A DNA stretch of 15,327 bases, taken from NCBI GenBank assembly GCA_035263705.1, contig DATFRA010000308.1, positions 1-15,327 on the forward strand, in the 5' to 3' direction. The stretch comes from DASZHJ01 sp035263705. GTDB lineage: Bacteria > Pseudomonadota > Alphaproteobacteria > ATCC43930 > CGMCC-115725. The position numbers were made by a program, and so were the translations under genes. Below are positions 6,649 through 13,580 of this stretch, piece by piece; position 1 is the first letter of the stretch; each line of letters opens with the position of its first letter. Below the pieces are notes generated by a model. The model had not been told where the DNA came from. It worked only from the letters and a program-made list of their open reading frames with translations, and searched no databases.

Positions 6649-6696
6649 CCCGACTTCGCGGCTAGGCCGCGCGAACGGCGCGCGAGTCAAGTCGGG
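6649..6696 (+). repeat. Inverted repeat in the leader of the peptide ABC operon
   Basis: CCCGACTT (6649-6656) and AAGTCGGG (6689-6696) are perfect 8-bp complementary arms. Inner GC-rich sequence (CGCG... and ...CGCG) could extend the stem. The right arm ends 12 nt before the first permease ATG and covers the only GGG-type stretch available as ribosome binding site, so folding could limit translation initiation. It might also be an operator. Confidence 0.4.
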
Positions 6697-6708
6697 CAGC
6701 GCCTTCTA

Positions 6709-7701
6709 ATGATCGCCTTCATCATCCGCCGCATCGGACAATCCGTCGCCGTCATGTTGACGGTGGGGTTCATCGCGTTCGGCCTGTTCAACTACATCGG
6801 CGATCCGCTGGCGAGCATGGTCGGCCAGGACACCTCGCTCGTCGAGCGCGAGCAGCTCCGCCACCAACTCGGCCTCGACGATCCCTTCGTCGTGCAGTTC
6901 GGCCGTTTTCTGATCCGCGCCGCACGGGGCGACTTCGGTATCTCCTACCAGTATGCGCGGCCGGTGCAGCAGCTCCTGGCCGAGCGCTTGCCGGCGACGC
7001 TGGAGCTCGCGATTGTGGCGTCCGTGCTCGCGCTCGCGATCGGCATGCCCATGGGCGTCTATACGGGGCTGCGCCGCGACACCTGGATCTCGCGCGCCGT
7101 CATGGCGGTGTCGCTGATCGGCGTCTCGCTGCCGACCTTCCTCACGGGCATCCTGTTGATCTGGATCTTCGCGGTCGTGCTCGGATGGCTGCCGTCGTTC
7201 GGACGCGGCGAAGTCGTGCATGTGGGCTGGTGGAGCACCGGCCTGCTGACGGTGACCGGCATCAAGGCGCTGATCCTGCCCGCCATCACGCTGGCGCTCT
7301 TCCAGATGACGCTGATCATGCGCCTGGTGCGCTCGGAGATGCTGGAGGTGCTGCGCACCGACTACATCAAGTTCGCGCGCGCCCGCGGGCTCCCCAGCCG
7401 GATCGTCAATTTCGGCCACGCGCTCAAGAACACGCTGGTGCCGGTGATCACCATTACCGGCCTGCAGCTCGGCCAGATCATCGCATTCTCGGTGATCACC
7501 GAGACCGTGTTCCAGTGGCCCGGCATGGGCTTCCTCATCGTGCAGGCGATCGGCTTCGCGGACGTGCCGGTGATGGCGTGCTACTTGATGCTGGTGTCTA
7601 CGTTCTTCGTGACCATCAATCTGATCGTCGATCTGCTTTATTACGCCGTCGACCCGAGGCTGCGGCTCGATCGCGCGGCGGCGGCCGGTCATGGTCACTG
7701 A
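6709..7701 (+). CDS. Peptide/nickel-type ABC transporter permease (DppB family)
   Basis: The 330-residue inner-membrane protein has the DppB/OppB layout. The N-terminal MIAFIIRRIGQSVAVML segment leads into TM1 (about 9-29). A periplasmic stretch with DPLASMVGQDTSLVEREQLRHQLGLDDPF follows, the typical lead-in to DppB proteins. Further TM segments lie at about 100-119, 128-155, 176-203, 247-270 and 285-313. The cytoplasmic EAA coupling loop is DYIKFARARGLPSRIV, about 218-233. It forms half of the channel for di- or oligopeptides (or a related solute) with the next gene. ATG 6709 is the first in-frame start and has only a weak ribosome binding site within the structured leader. The 3' end overlaps the next gene by 11 bp, indicating translational coupling. 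The final residues (AAAGHGH) look unconserved. Confidence 0.94.
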   Translation: MIAFIIRRIGQSVAVMLTVGFIAFGLFNYIGDPLASMVGQDTSLVEREQLRHQLGLDDPFVVQFGRFLIRAARGDFGISYQYARPVQQLLAERLPATLELAIVASVLALAIGMPMGVYTGLRRDTWISRAVMAVSLIGVSLPTFLTGILLIWIFAVVLGWLPSFGRGEVVHVGWWSTGLLTVTGIKALILPAITLALFQMTLIMRLVRSEMLEVLRTDYIKFARARGLPSRIVNFGHALKNTLVPVITITGLQLGQIIAFSVITETVFQWPGMGFLIVQAIGFADVPVMACYLMLVSTFFVTINLIVDLLYYAVDPRLRLDRAAAAGHGH

Positions 7702-8653
7702 GAGCGAGCGGCTCGTGGCCGCGCCCGTGGCTTCGCAGCAGAAGGGCGCGCTCCGCCGCGCCCTCGACAGCGACCTCTTCTACAGTTTCCGCCGGTCGCC
7801 GGTGACGGTGATCGCCGCGATCGTCACCGTGCTCCTGATCACGAGCGCACTCGCCTGCGATTGGATCGCGCCACACAATCCATTCGACCTCGCGAGCCTC
7901 AATATCCTCGACTCCCAAGATCCGCCGGCCTGGGTCGCCGGCGGCAGCTGGGACTATCCGCTCGGCACCGACGACCAGGGCCGCGACGTCCTCTCGGCGG
8001 TGCTCTACGGCATGCGGGTCTCGATCATGGTGGGTTTCGCGGCGGTGCTGCTGGCGCTCGCGGTCGGCGTCGGCCTCGGCCTGCTCGCGGGCTTTGCCGG
8101 TGGATGGGTCGACACCGTGATCATGCGGATCTGCGACATCCTGCTGTCGTTCCCCGCGATCCTGATTGCGCTGCTGATCGATGGGATCGCGCGCAGCCTG
8201 CTGCCGCACGACCGACAGGACCAGATCGCCTTCTATGTCGTCGTACTCGCGGTGACGGTCCTGCCATCGGTGCAATTCGCGCGCACGGTGCGCGGCTCGA
8301 CCCTGGTCGAGCGCAACCGGGAATACGTGCAGGCCGCGCGCGTGATCGGCGTGCATCCCGTTGCGATCGCGATCCGCCACGTGCTGCCCAATGTCGCCGG
8401 GCCCGTGCTGGTGATCGCGACCATCAATCTCGCGGTCGCCATCATCAACGAGGCGACGCTTTCCTTCCTCGGCGTGGGACTGCCGTTGACCCAGCCGTCG
8501 CTCGGGACGCTGATCCGCGTGGGCCAGGCCTATCTGTTCTCGGGCGAGTGGTGGATGATCCTGTTCCCGTCGCTGGCACTGGCGGGGCTCGCGCTCGCGG
8601 TGAACCTGCTCGGCGATTGGCTGCGCGACGCGCTCAATCCGAAGCTCCGCTGA
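7691..8653 (+). CDS. Peptide/nickel-type ABC transporter permease (DppC family)
   Basis: The 320-residue protein has the DppC signature. A cytoplasmic N-terminal tail containing FRRSPVTV (about 33-40) precedes TM1 (about 38-56). The conserved periplasmic LGTDDQGRDVLSAVLYGMRVS (91-111) is followed by the transmembrane domain and the EAA loop EYVQAARVIGVHPVAIAIRH (about 211-230). GEWWMILFPSLALAGLALAVNLLGDWLRDALNP at the C-terminus is typical of the family. It pairs with the upstream DppB-like permease. The start at 7691 lies inside the end of the upstream gene. Its TGA overlaps the next ATG (TGATG at 8651-8655), so three successive genes are coupled. Confidence 0.94.
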   Translation: MVTESERLVAAPVASQQKGALRRALDSDLFYSFRRSPVTVIAAIVTVLLITSALACDWIAPHNPFDLASLNILDSQDPPAWVAGGSWDYPLGTDDQGRDVLSAVLYGMRVSIMVGFAAVLLALAVGVGLGLLAGFAGGWVDTVIMRICDILLSFPAILIALLIDGIARSLLPHDRQDQIAFYVVVLAVTVLPSVQFARTVRGSTLVERNREYVQAARVIGVHPVAIAIRHVLPNVAGPVLVIATINLAVAIINEATLSFLGVGLPLTQPSLGTLIRVGQAYLFSGEWWMILFPSLALAGLALAVNLLGDWLRDALNPKLR

Positions 8654-9636
8654 TGCCGAAACCGCTCCTGGAGGTCCAGGACCTCAAGGTCGAATTCCCG
8701 ACCCGCCGCGGCGTGCTGAGGGCGGTGGACGGGCTCTCGCTCACGATCGGCGAGGGCGAGGTGCTGGGCGTGGTCGGAGAATCCGGCGCGGGCAAATCGC
8801 TGACGGGCGCGGCGATCATCGGCCTGCTGGAACCGCCCGGCCGGATCGCCGGCGGCGAGATCCGCTTCGACGGCCGGCGCATCGACAATCTGGCGCCCGA
8901 GGAGATGCGCAAGGTCCGCGGCAAGCAGATCGGCGCGATCTTCCAGGACCCTCTCACCTCGCTCAATCCGCTCTATACGATCGGCCGCCAGCTCGTCGAG
9001 ACCATCCGGGTGCATCTCGACCTCGATGCCGGCGCGGCACGGGCGCGGGCGTTGGACTTGCTGCGCGAGGTCGGCATTCCCGGCGCAGCGCAGCGCATCG
9101 GCCACTACCCGCACCAGTTCTCCGGCGGCATGCGGCAGCGCGTGGTCATCGCGCTGGCGCTCGCGGCCAATCCGCGCCTGGTGATCGCCGACGAGCCCAC
9201 GACGGCGCTCGACGTCTCCATCCAGGCGCAGATCATCGCGCTCCTGAAGCGGCTCTGCCGCGAGCACGGCACGGCGGTGATGCTGGTGACCCACGACATG
9301 GGCGTGATCGCCGAGACCGCAGACCGCGTCGCCGTCATGTATGCGGGCCGTATCGTGGAGGTGGGCGCGCTCCGGCGCGTCGTGCAGAGCCCGAAGCACC
9401 CCTATACCGCGGGACTGATGGGCGCGATCCCCGCCATCGGCGGCGAGCGCAACCGCTTGGCGCAGATCGAGGGCGCCATGCCGCGCGTCGGCGTGGTGCC
9501 GCGGGGCTGCGCCTTCCATCCCCGCTGCGCCCGGGTTTTCGAGCGCTGCCGCGCCGAGCGGCCGGAGCTGATGCCGGCGGGCAAGAGTGAGGCCGCCTGC
9601 TGGCTCTATGCGGAGGGAGGAGCTTCCGCCTCATGA
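8653..9636 (+). CDS. Peptide ABC transporter ATP-binding protein (DppD/OppD family)
   Basis: The 327-residue ATPase energises uptake at the cytoplasmic face. Walker A is GESGAGKS at 42-49, the Q-loop glutamine is Gln98 (IFQDP), the signature is SGGMRQR at 157-163, Walker B is LVIADE at 176-181, and the switch His is 214. The oligo_HPY C-terminal region follows, with HPYTAGLM and cysteines at 286, 292, 299 and 316; a similar four-cysteine cluster binds [4Fe-4S] in a characterised DppD. The frame is open far upstream, but ATG 8653 is chosen because it overlaps the dppC stop and begins the conserved LLEVQDLKVEFPTRRG. The stop overlaps an ATG at 9633 that has a strong GGAGGGAGGAG upstream. That start now leads into a decayed gene rather than the partner ATPase, which lies at 12536. 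Confidence 0.95.
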   Translation: MPKPLLEVQDLKVEFPTRRGVLRAVDGLSLTIGEGEVLGVVGESGAGKSLTGAAIIGLLEPPGRIAGGEIRFDGRRIDNLAPEEMRKVRGKQIGAIFQDPLTSLNPLYTIGRQLVETIRVHLDLDAGAARARALDLLREVGIPGAAQRIGHYPHQFSGGMRQRVVIALALAANPRLVIADEPTTALDVSIQAQIIALLKRLCREHGTAVMLVTHDMGVIAETADRVAVMYAGRIVEVGALRRVVQSPKHPYTAGLMGAIPAIGGERNRLAQIEGAMPRVGVVPRGCAFHPRCARVFERCRAERPELMPAGKSEAACWLYAEGGASAS

Positions 9637-10662
9637 CCGCCGCCGAGGGCGGATTGGTTTCGCCCGACGCCGCGGAGAACCGGGTTTCGGGGCTGGTCGA
9701 GCCACTGGCGGCGCCGGTGCGCGCCGCTGGCTGCTCGCCTTGGCGGCGCTGCCGGCCCTCTATCTCCACGAAGCCTTCCTGTTCCTCGGTCCGGTCCTTG
9801 CTCTGGCATCGGCTTGGCGAGCCGGCTGCGAAACCGAGAAGGAGAGGCGCATCATCTACGCCGGGCTGGGCATCTGGTTCCTCCTGATCGCTGGCATGGA
9901 AATCGGTTACATCGTGGACGCTCCGGATCCCGACAATCGCGACAACTTTTTTCTCGTGACCTTGAGCCTCGGCTTTTTGGTCGACCCGGCCGGGGGCTTC
10001 GGGCACGGCGGCGTCAATGTCCCGGCATTGATGGGTGTGATGGCCGCGGCGACGGCTTGGCTCGCAGGCCGCGCGCCGGAGCGCGCTTCCGTGATCGTGG
10101 CCGGTTTCGCCGTGCTCTGTACGTCGCTGGTCGCGGCCAGCGCTCTCTGAGCGATTTCTTCCTCGCGCCGGCGATGCAATTCCAGGCGCGGAGCTACGGC
10201 GCCATGCTGTCGCTGCCGCTCTCCGCCCTGTTTCTGGCGTCGCTTAGGAGGCAGTCGTGGCCGCGCGCTGGACGCGACCCGCCATCGTCTCGATCGTCCT
10301 GGTTCTCGCCCTCGGACAACTCGGCACCTAATCGGGACTTGGTATTGGTCTCGCTACATCCGGGATTTCGGGACCCTGCTCAGCACGCATCGTGGCTTCG
10401 TCACTTGGCCGGAGGCGACGGCGAGCCTGCCGCCAGAGCAGGCGCGTCTCGTGTGGCGTCTCTCTTGGTACTGGACGAATCCCAGCATGAGCGTCGTCCT
10501 GTCGCCGCACGGGAAGGTAACGACGCTGATCGACAATCCCGTGCCGGTGCGTTGGCAGCCCTTCGATCCCACGGTTCCCGATGAATTGCCCGTGAGTCCC
10601 TTGATCGACACCAGCGCTTACCGGCGGCTCTCGCCGAGGCGAAGAAATCCGCCGCGCCGTGA
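9633..10662 (+). pseudogene. Frameshifted polytopic membrane protein gene
   Basis: A coherent membrane protein can be read only by changing frame several times. From about 9715 one frame gives RRWLLALAALPALYLHEAF and further hydrophobic segments (FLFLGPVLALASAWR, GLGIWFLLIAGMEIGYI) up to a TGA at 10148-10150. The next frame continues SDFFLAPAMQFQARSYGAML. From about 10250-10262 a third gives RWTRPAIVSIVLVLALGQL. From about 10310-10325 a fourth gives GTWYWSRYIRDFGTLLSTHR through VVLSPHGKVTTLIDNP to DTSAYRRL, and a last shift near 10630 yields AEAKKSAAP and TGA at 10660-10662. All four changes are of the -1 type. A coupled ATG at 9633 with a good Shine-Dalgarno site may be the original start, which would need one more -1 shift before 9715. 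About 320-340 residues when repaired. I know no function for the family. It ends 1 bp before the convergent VOC gene. Confidence 0.75.
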
Positions 10663-10663
10663 C

Positions 10664-11125
10664 TCAGTCCGGCGCCATGCCCTTCTCCGCGAGCTCGCGC
10701 TTTGCGTCCTTCGTCTTCTCGAGCGCGAGACCCATGCCGCGGAGCACGTGCAGCGCCTTGGTGAATTGAATCTTGCCGTACTCGACGACCTCGACGCGGT
10801 TGCCCCAGGGATCGAGGAAATCCAGGAACGGTCCCGGCACCAGCCGCGCGCCCGCGGCCTCCGCGAGCGCACGCACCTGGCTGCGGTCGTCCACCACCAC
10901 GCCGAAATGCCGCTGTCGGTCCTCGTGCGGCGCAGCGGTCTCCATGAGCGCGATGAACTGGTCACCCATGTCGATGAAGGCCTGGCCTTTGCCGCGGCCC
11001 CTCAGCTTGAACTCGAAGATCTTGCCGTAGAAGTCGAGTGCCGCCTCGACGTCGCCGACCTCGAGCGCGACGTGGTTCATACCGACGAGCCTGGGCCGGC
11101 GCGCGGCGTCCGTGGTCCTGCTCAT
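10664..11125 (-). CDS. VOC superfamily (glyoxalase/bleomycin-resistance fold) protein
   Basis: The 153-residue protein has the single-chain VOC length and two beta-alpha-beta-beta-beta modules. The first opens with GMNHVALEVGDVEAALDFYG (His18 is a metal-ligand candidate) and closes with FIALMET (Glu62). The second opens with RHFGVVVDD (His73) and closes with DPWGNRVEVVEY (Glu112 or Glu115). Metal residues in these places are those used by glyoxalase I, extradiol dioxygenases and fosfomycin-resistance enzymes, so a metal-dependent lyase, isomerase or dioxygenase is likely. The substrate is not evident. The start is supported by GAGG about 8 nt upstream. It sits 69 bp downstream of the class I/II aminotransferase on the same strand and is probably cotranscribed with it. 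Residues about 120-153 form a charged tail. Confidence 0.9.
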   Translation of the reverse strand: MSRTTDAARRPRLVGMNHVALEVGDVEAALDFYGKIFEFKLRGRGKGQAFIDMGDQFIALMETAAPHEDRQRHFGVVVDDRSQVRALAEAAGARLVPGPFLDFLDPWGNRVEVVEYGKIQFTKALHVLRGMGLALEKTKDAKRELAEKGMAPD

Positions 11126-11194
11126 GATGCGACCTCACGCACGAGTTTCGACAGGCTGCACATGGCCCCGCAGGCGACAAGTTCAAGACGCTCT

Positions 11195-12361
11195 TCAGAG
11201 CCGGAGCGCCCGCCGGACCCTTTCGCCCATGCCTTTGAGCCGGGCGACCGGCTCGTTGGCGAAGACGAAGCGGATGTACTGGGCGCCATGGGTCTCGCCC
11301 CATCCGGCCATGGCGGTCGCGGCGATGCCTTGCTCCAGCAGCCGCTCGGACATGATGGCGCCGTCGATCCCATAGTCGGAGACGCGCAGCAGCAGGGACC
11401 AGCCACCGGCCGGCACGCCCACGGGCAGGTCTGCAAGCTCCGCGACCACCACGTCCCGCCGCCGCTCGAGCTCCGCAACATAGGGGGCCAAGGTCTCGCG
11501 CGAGCGCTCGAGCGCGATGGCGGCGGCGTCCTGCGCAATGCCCACGGGCACCACGACATTCGCCAGCGAGACGGCCACGAGGTCAGGCATGTAGCTCTCC
11601 GGTGCAACGATCCAGCCCACCCGCCAGCCGATCATCCGGAGCTCCTTCGCGGAAGAGCCCACGGTGATGGTCCGCTCGGCCATGCCTGGGAGCCCAGCGG
11701 GATGCACCATCGCGCGGCCGTCGAACAACAGGCGCTCCATGGCGGTATCGAGGATCAGGGTGAGGTCGCGCTGGACGCAGAGCCTGGCGACCAGCTCCCA
11801 ATCTCCGCGGTCGAGATAGCCGCCGCTGGGCATCGACGGCGACATCAGAAGCATCGCGCGCGTCTTCGCACCGACCGCCGCCCGGAGGGATCCGCGGTCG
11901 AGCCGCCAGGGTGCGCCTGGTGCGAAAGTGAATTTCGCAAAGCGCGGGATGCCTCCGGCGAGGCGCACCCGATTGATCAGCCCGGCATAAGTGGGGTCGG
12001 TCACGATCACCTCATCGCCGACATCGACGGTGGCGAGGAGGACGTTCAGGATGCCCGAGAGCCCGCCCGCCGCGATCATGCAATTGCGCTCTCCCGAGTA
12101 GGAAACGCCGGAGAGCAGCGAGACGTGACGCGCCGCAGCCTGCCGCAGCCGCGTCTGCCCGACGAAGGGCAGATACGAGTTGGCGGCATCCTCGGCGGCC
12201 GCGGCGCGGGTCCGCTCGATCGCGGCCGGGTCCGGCGGGATGTCGACGTCGAGATTCTCGAGCCGCAGGATATCGCGGCCGGCGGCATCCGCGATCGAGC
12301 CCATGCGATCGACGCCGATACCGGCGATGTGCTGCAAGCGAGCGGGGCGGTGTCGCGCCAT
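11195..12361 (-). CDS. Class I/II PLP-dependent aminotransferase, atypical active site
   Basis: The 388-residue fold-type I enzyme has normal length. It carries the AAGGLSGILNVLLATVDVGD cofactor loop (about 97-116), TDPTYAGL near 121-128, Asp205 to pair with the pyridine nitrogen, Schiff-base Lys239 in TVGSSAKELRMIGWRVGW, Arg247, and substrate-carboxylate Arg364 (YIRFVFAN). Two positions differ from aspartate aminotransferase. The usual NPxNPTG is SPSMPSG, with Met177 in place of the PLP-O3' Asn. The Tyr after the Asp (DxxY) is Met208 (DTAM). I believe MSPSMPSG occurs in a subfamily of alphaproteobacterial enzymes, so this is probably a subfamily trait and not decay. Substrate unknown; an amino-acid aminotransferase or beta-lyase is possible. 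GGGAGAG 8 nt upstream supports the ATG at 12361. It diverges from the second transporter ATPase gene. Confidence 0.9.
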   Translation of the reverse strand: MARHRPARLQHIAGIGVDRMGSIADAAGRDILRLENLDVDIPPDPAAIERTRAAAAEDAANSYLPFVGQTRLRQAAARHVSLLSGVSYSGERNCMIAAGGLSGILNVLLATVDVGDEVIVTDPTYAGLINRVRLAGGIPRFAKFTFAPGAPWRLDRGSLRAAVGAKTRAMLLMSPSMPSGGYLDRGDWELVARLCVQRDLTLILDTAMERLLFDGRAMVHPAGLPGMAERTITVGSSAKELRMIGWRVGWIVAPESYMPDLVAVSLANVVVPVGIAQDAAAIALERSRETLAPYVAELERRRDVVVAELADLPVGVPAGGWSLLLRVSDYGIDGAIMSERLLEQGIAATAMAGWGETHGAQYIRFVFANEPVARLKGMGERVRRALRL

Positions 12362-12403
12362 TCGGTGCTCTCCCGTGGGTCACTGCGAGCGACTTGACTT
12401 CAG

Positions 12404-12419
12404 TTAGGCAATTAGCCAA
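12404..12419. promoter_or_regulatory. Imperfect palindrome in the aminotransferase/dppF spacer
   Basis: TTAGGCAATTAGCCAA is a partly symmetrical element (GGC-N5-GCC core, outer TT/AA), located 43-58 nt upstream of the aminotransferase start and in the 174-bp divergent spacer before the second ATPase gene. It is the kind of site a dimeric regulator could use, but the symmetry is imperfect. Otherwise the spacer shows no clear promoter hexamers or ribosome binding site for the gene at 12536. Confidence 0.25.
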
Positions 12420-12535
12420 GTTCCTAATCAACGCCTGCGCAATGAGCCTGAGTGTAATGCCGTCGGGACTTTCGGCTGAATCGCTCTGCTGTCCATGCTA
12501 ATCGTAACCGCAAATGCGCCATTTCCGTCCTTCGT

Positions 12536-13576
12536 ATGGCTGACGCTGCCGCCGCGCCGTTCCTGAGCGTCACCGCACTGGCGCGGTACTTCGACGTGTC
12601 GCCGCCGCTCCTGAACCGCGTGATCGAGCGGCGGCCGAAGCTCGCGCTCAAGGCGGTCGACGGGCTCGACTTCGCGATCCGTCGCGGCGAGACCTTCGCT
12701 CTGGTGGGCGAGTCCGGCTGCGGCAAGTCGACGGTGGCGCGGCTCGTGGTGGGGCTCTACACCCCGACGCGCGGCCGCATCGAGTTCGACGGCGTCGACC
12801 TCTCGGAGCTCCGGCGCCGCGCGGAGATCCTGCCGCTCCGCCGGCGCATCCAGATGATCTTCCAGGACCCCTACGCCAGCCTCAACCCGCGCTGGCGCGT
12901 GCGCGAGATCGTGGCGGAGCCGATCCGGGCCCACGGACTGCGCGACGGCGAGGGCGCCATTCGGGGGCGCGTCGGCCAGTTGCTGGAGCAAGTGAAGCTC
13001 GCGCCCGCCGACGGCGAGCGCTATCCCCACGAATTCTCCGGCGGACAGCGCCAGCGCATCTCGATCGCCCGAGCGCTGGCGGCCGAGCCGGAGTTCCTCG
13101 TGGCGGACGAGCCAACCTCGGCGCTCGACGTCTCCGTGCAGGCGCAGATCCTCAACCTCATGAAGGAGCTGCAGCGCCGGCTCGGCCTCACCTATCTCTT
13201 CATCTCGCACAACCTCGCGGTGGTCTATTTCATCTCCGATCGCGTGGGCGTGATGTACCTGGGCCGGCTCGTCGAGATCGCGGATACCGCGACGCTGTTC
13301 TCGCAGCCGCGACATCCCTACACGCGGATGCTGCTCGACACCTTGCCGGACCTCTCGCTCTCGGGGCGCAAGCGCGAGCCGGTGGGCGGCGAGGTGCCGA
13401 ACCCGATCGACCCGCCCGCCGGCTGCGCATTCCATCCGCGCTGCCCCTTCGCCAATGCGCGGTGCCGCGCCGAGCGGCCAGAGCTTCGACGCGACGCCTC
13501 CTCCCTCGTCGCCTGCCACGGAGTCGAGGAGGGTCGCCTGCCCGCCGCGCCGCCGATCTCAACCAGACCGGGATGA
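12536..13576 (+). CDS. Peptide ABC transporter ATP-binding protein (DppF/OppF family)
   Basis: The 346-residue ATPase is the second nucleotide-binding subunit expected for the transporter at 6709-9636. Walker A is GESGCGKS at 58-65, Q-loop Gln110 (IFQDPYASLNPR), the signature is SGGQRQR at 168-174, Walker B is FLVADE at 187-192, and the switch His is 225 (FISHNL). The oligo_HPY C-terminal region carries HPYTRMLLDTLP and a cysteine cluster (CAFHPRCPFANARC plus a later Cys) matching that of the DppD-like partner. The N-terminal RYFDVSPPLLNRVIERRPK before AVDGLDF is a normal DppF feature. No Shine-Dalgarno sequence is seen before ATG 12536. It is separated from the first ATPase by a 2.9-kb block with opposite-strand genes, so it must be expressed from its own promoter or by long read-through. 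The next gene starts 4 bp after its stop. Confidence 0.94.
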   Translation: MADAAAAPFLSVTALARYFDVSPPLLNRVIERRPKLALKAVDGLDFAIRRGETFALVGESGCGKSTVARLVVGLYTPTRGRIEFDGVDLSELRRRAEILPLRRRIQMIFQDPYASLNPRWRVREIVAEPIRAHGLRDGEGAIRGRVGQLLEQVKLAPADGERYPHEFSGGQRQRISIARALAAEPEFLVADEPTSALDVSVQAQILNLMKELQRRLGLTYLFISHNLAVVYFISDRVGVMYLGRLVEIADTATLFSQPRHPYTRMLLDTLPDLSLSGRKREPVGGEVPNPIDPPAGCAFHPRCPFANARCRAERPELRRDASSLVACHGVEEGRLPAAPPISTRPG

Positions 13577-13580
13577 CTCG

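Noticed and set aside
6706..7698. Minus-strand open frame opposite the first permease gene, same length as the permease
   Set aside because: It is an antisense shadow rich in His, Arg, Asp and Gln; the plus strand has clear DppB motifs and membrane segments.
10451..12397. Plus-strand frame of 648 codons running through the VOC and aminotransferase genes
   Set aside because: Only its first part (to about 10630) is real, as the end of the frameshifted membrane gene; the remainder is antisense to two well-supported genes.
9633..12535. Possible insertion sequence or transposon between the two ATPase genes
   Set aside because: No transposase, terminal inverted repeat or target-site duplication could be recognised by eye; the block contains ordinary metabolic genes.
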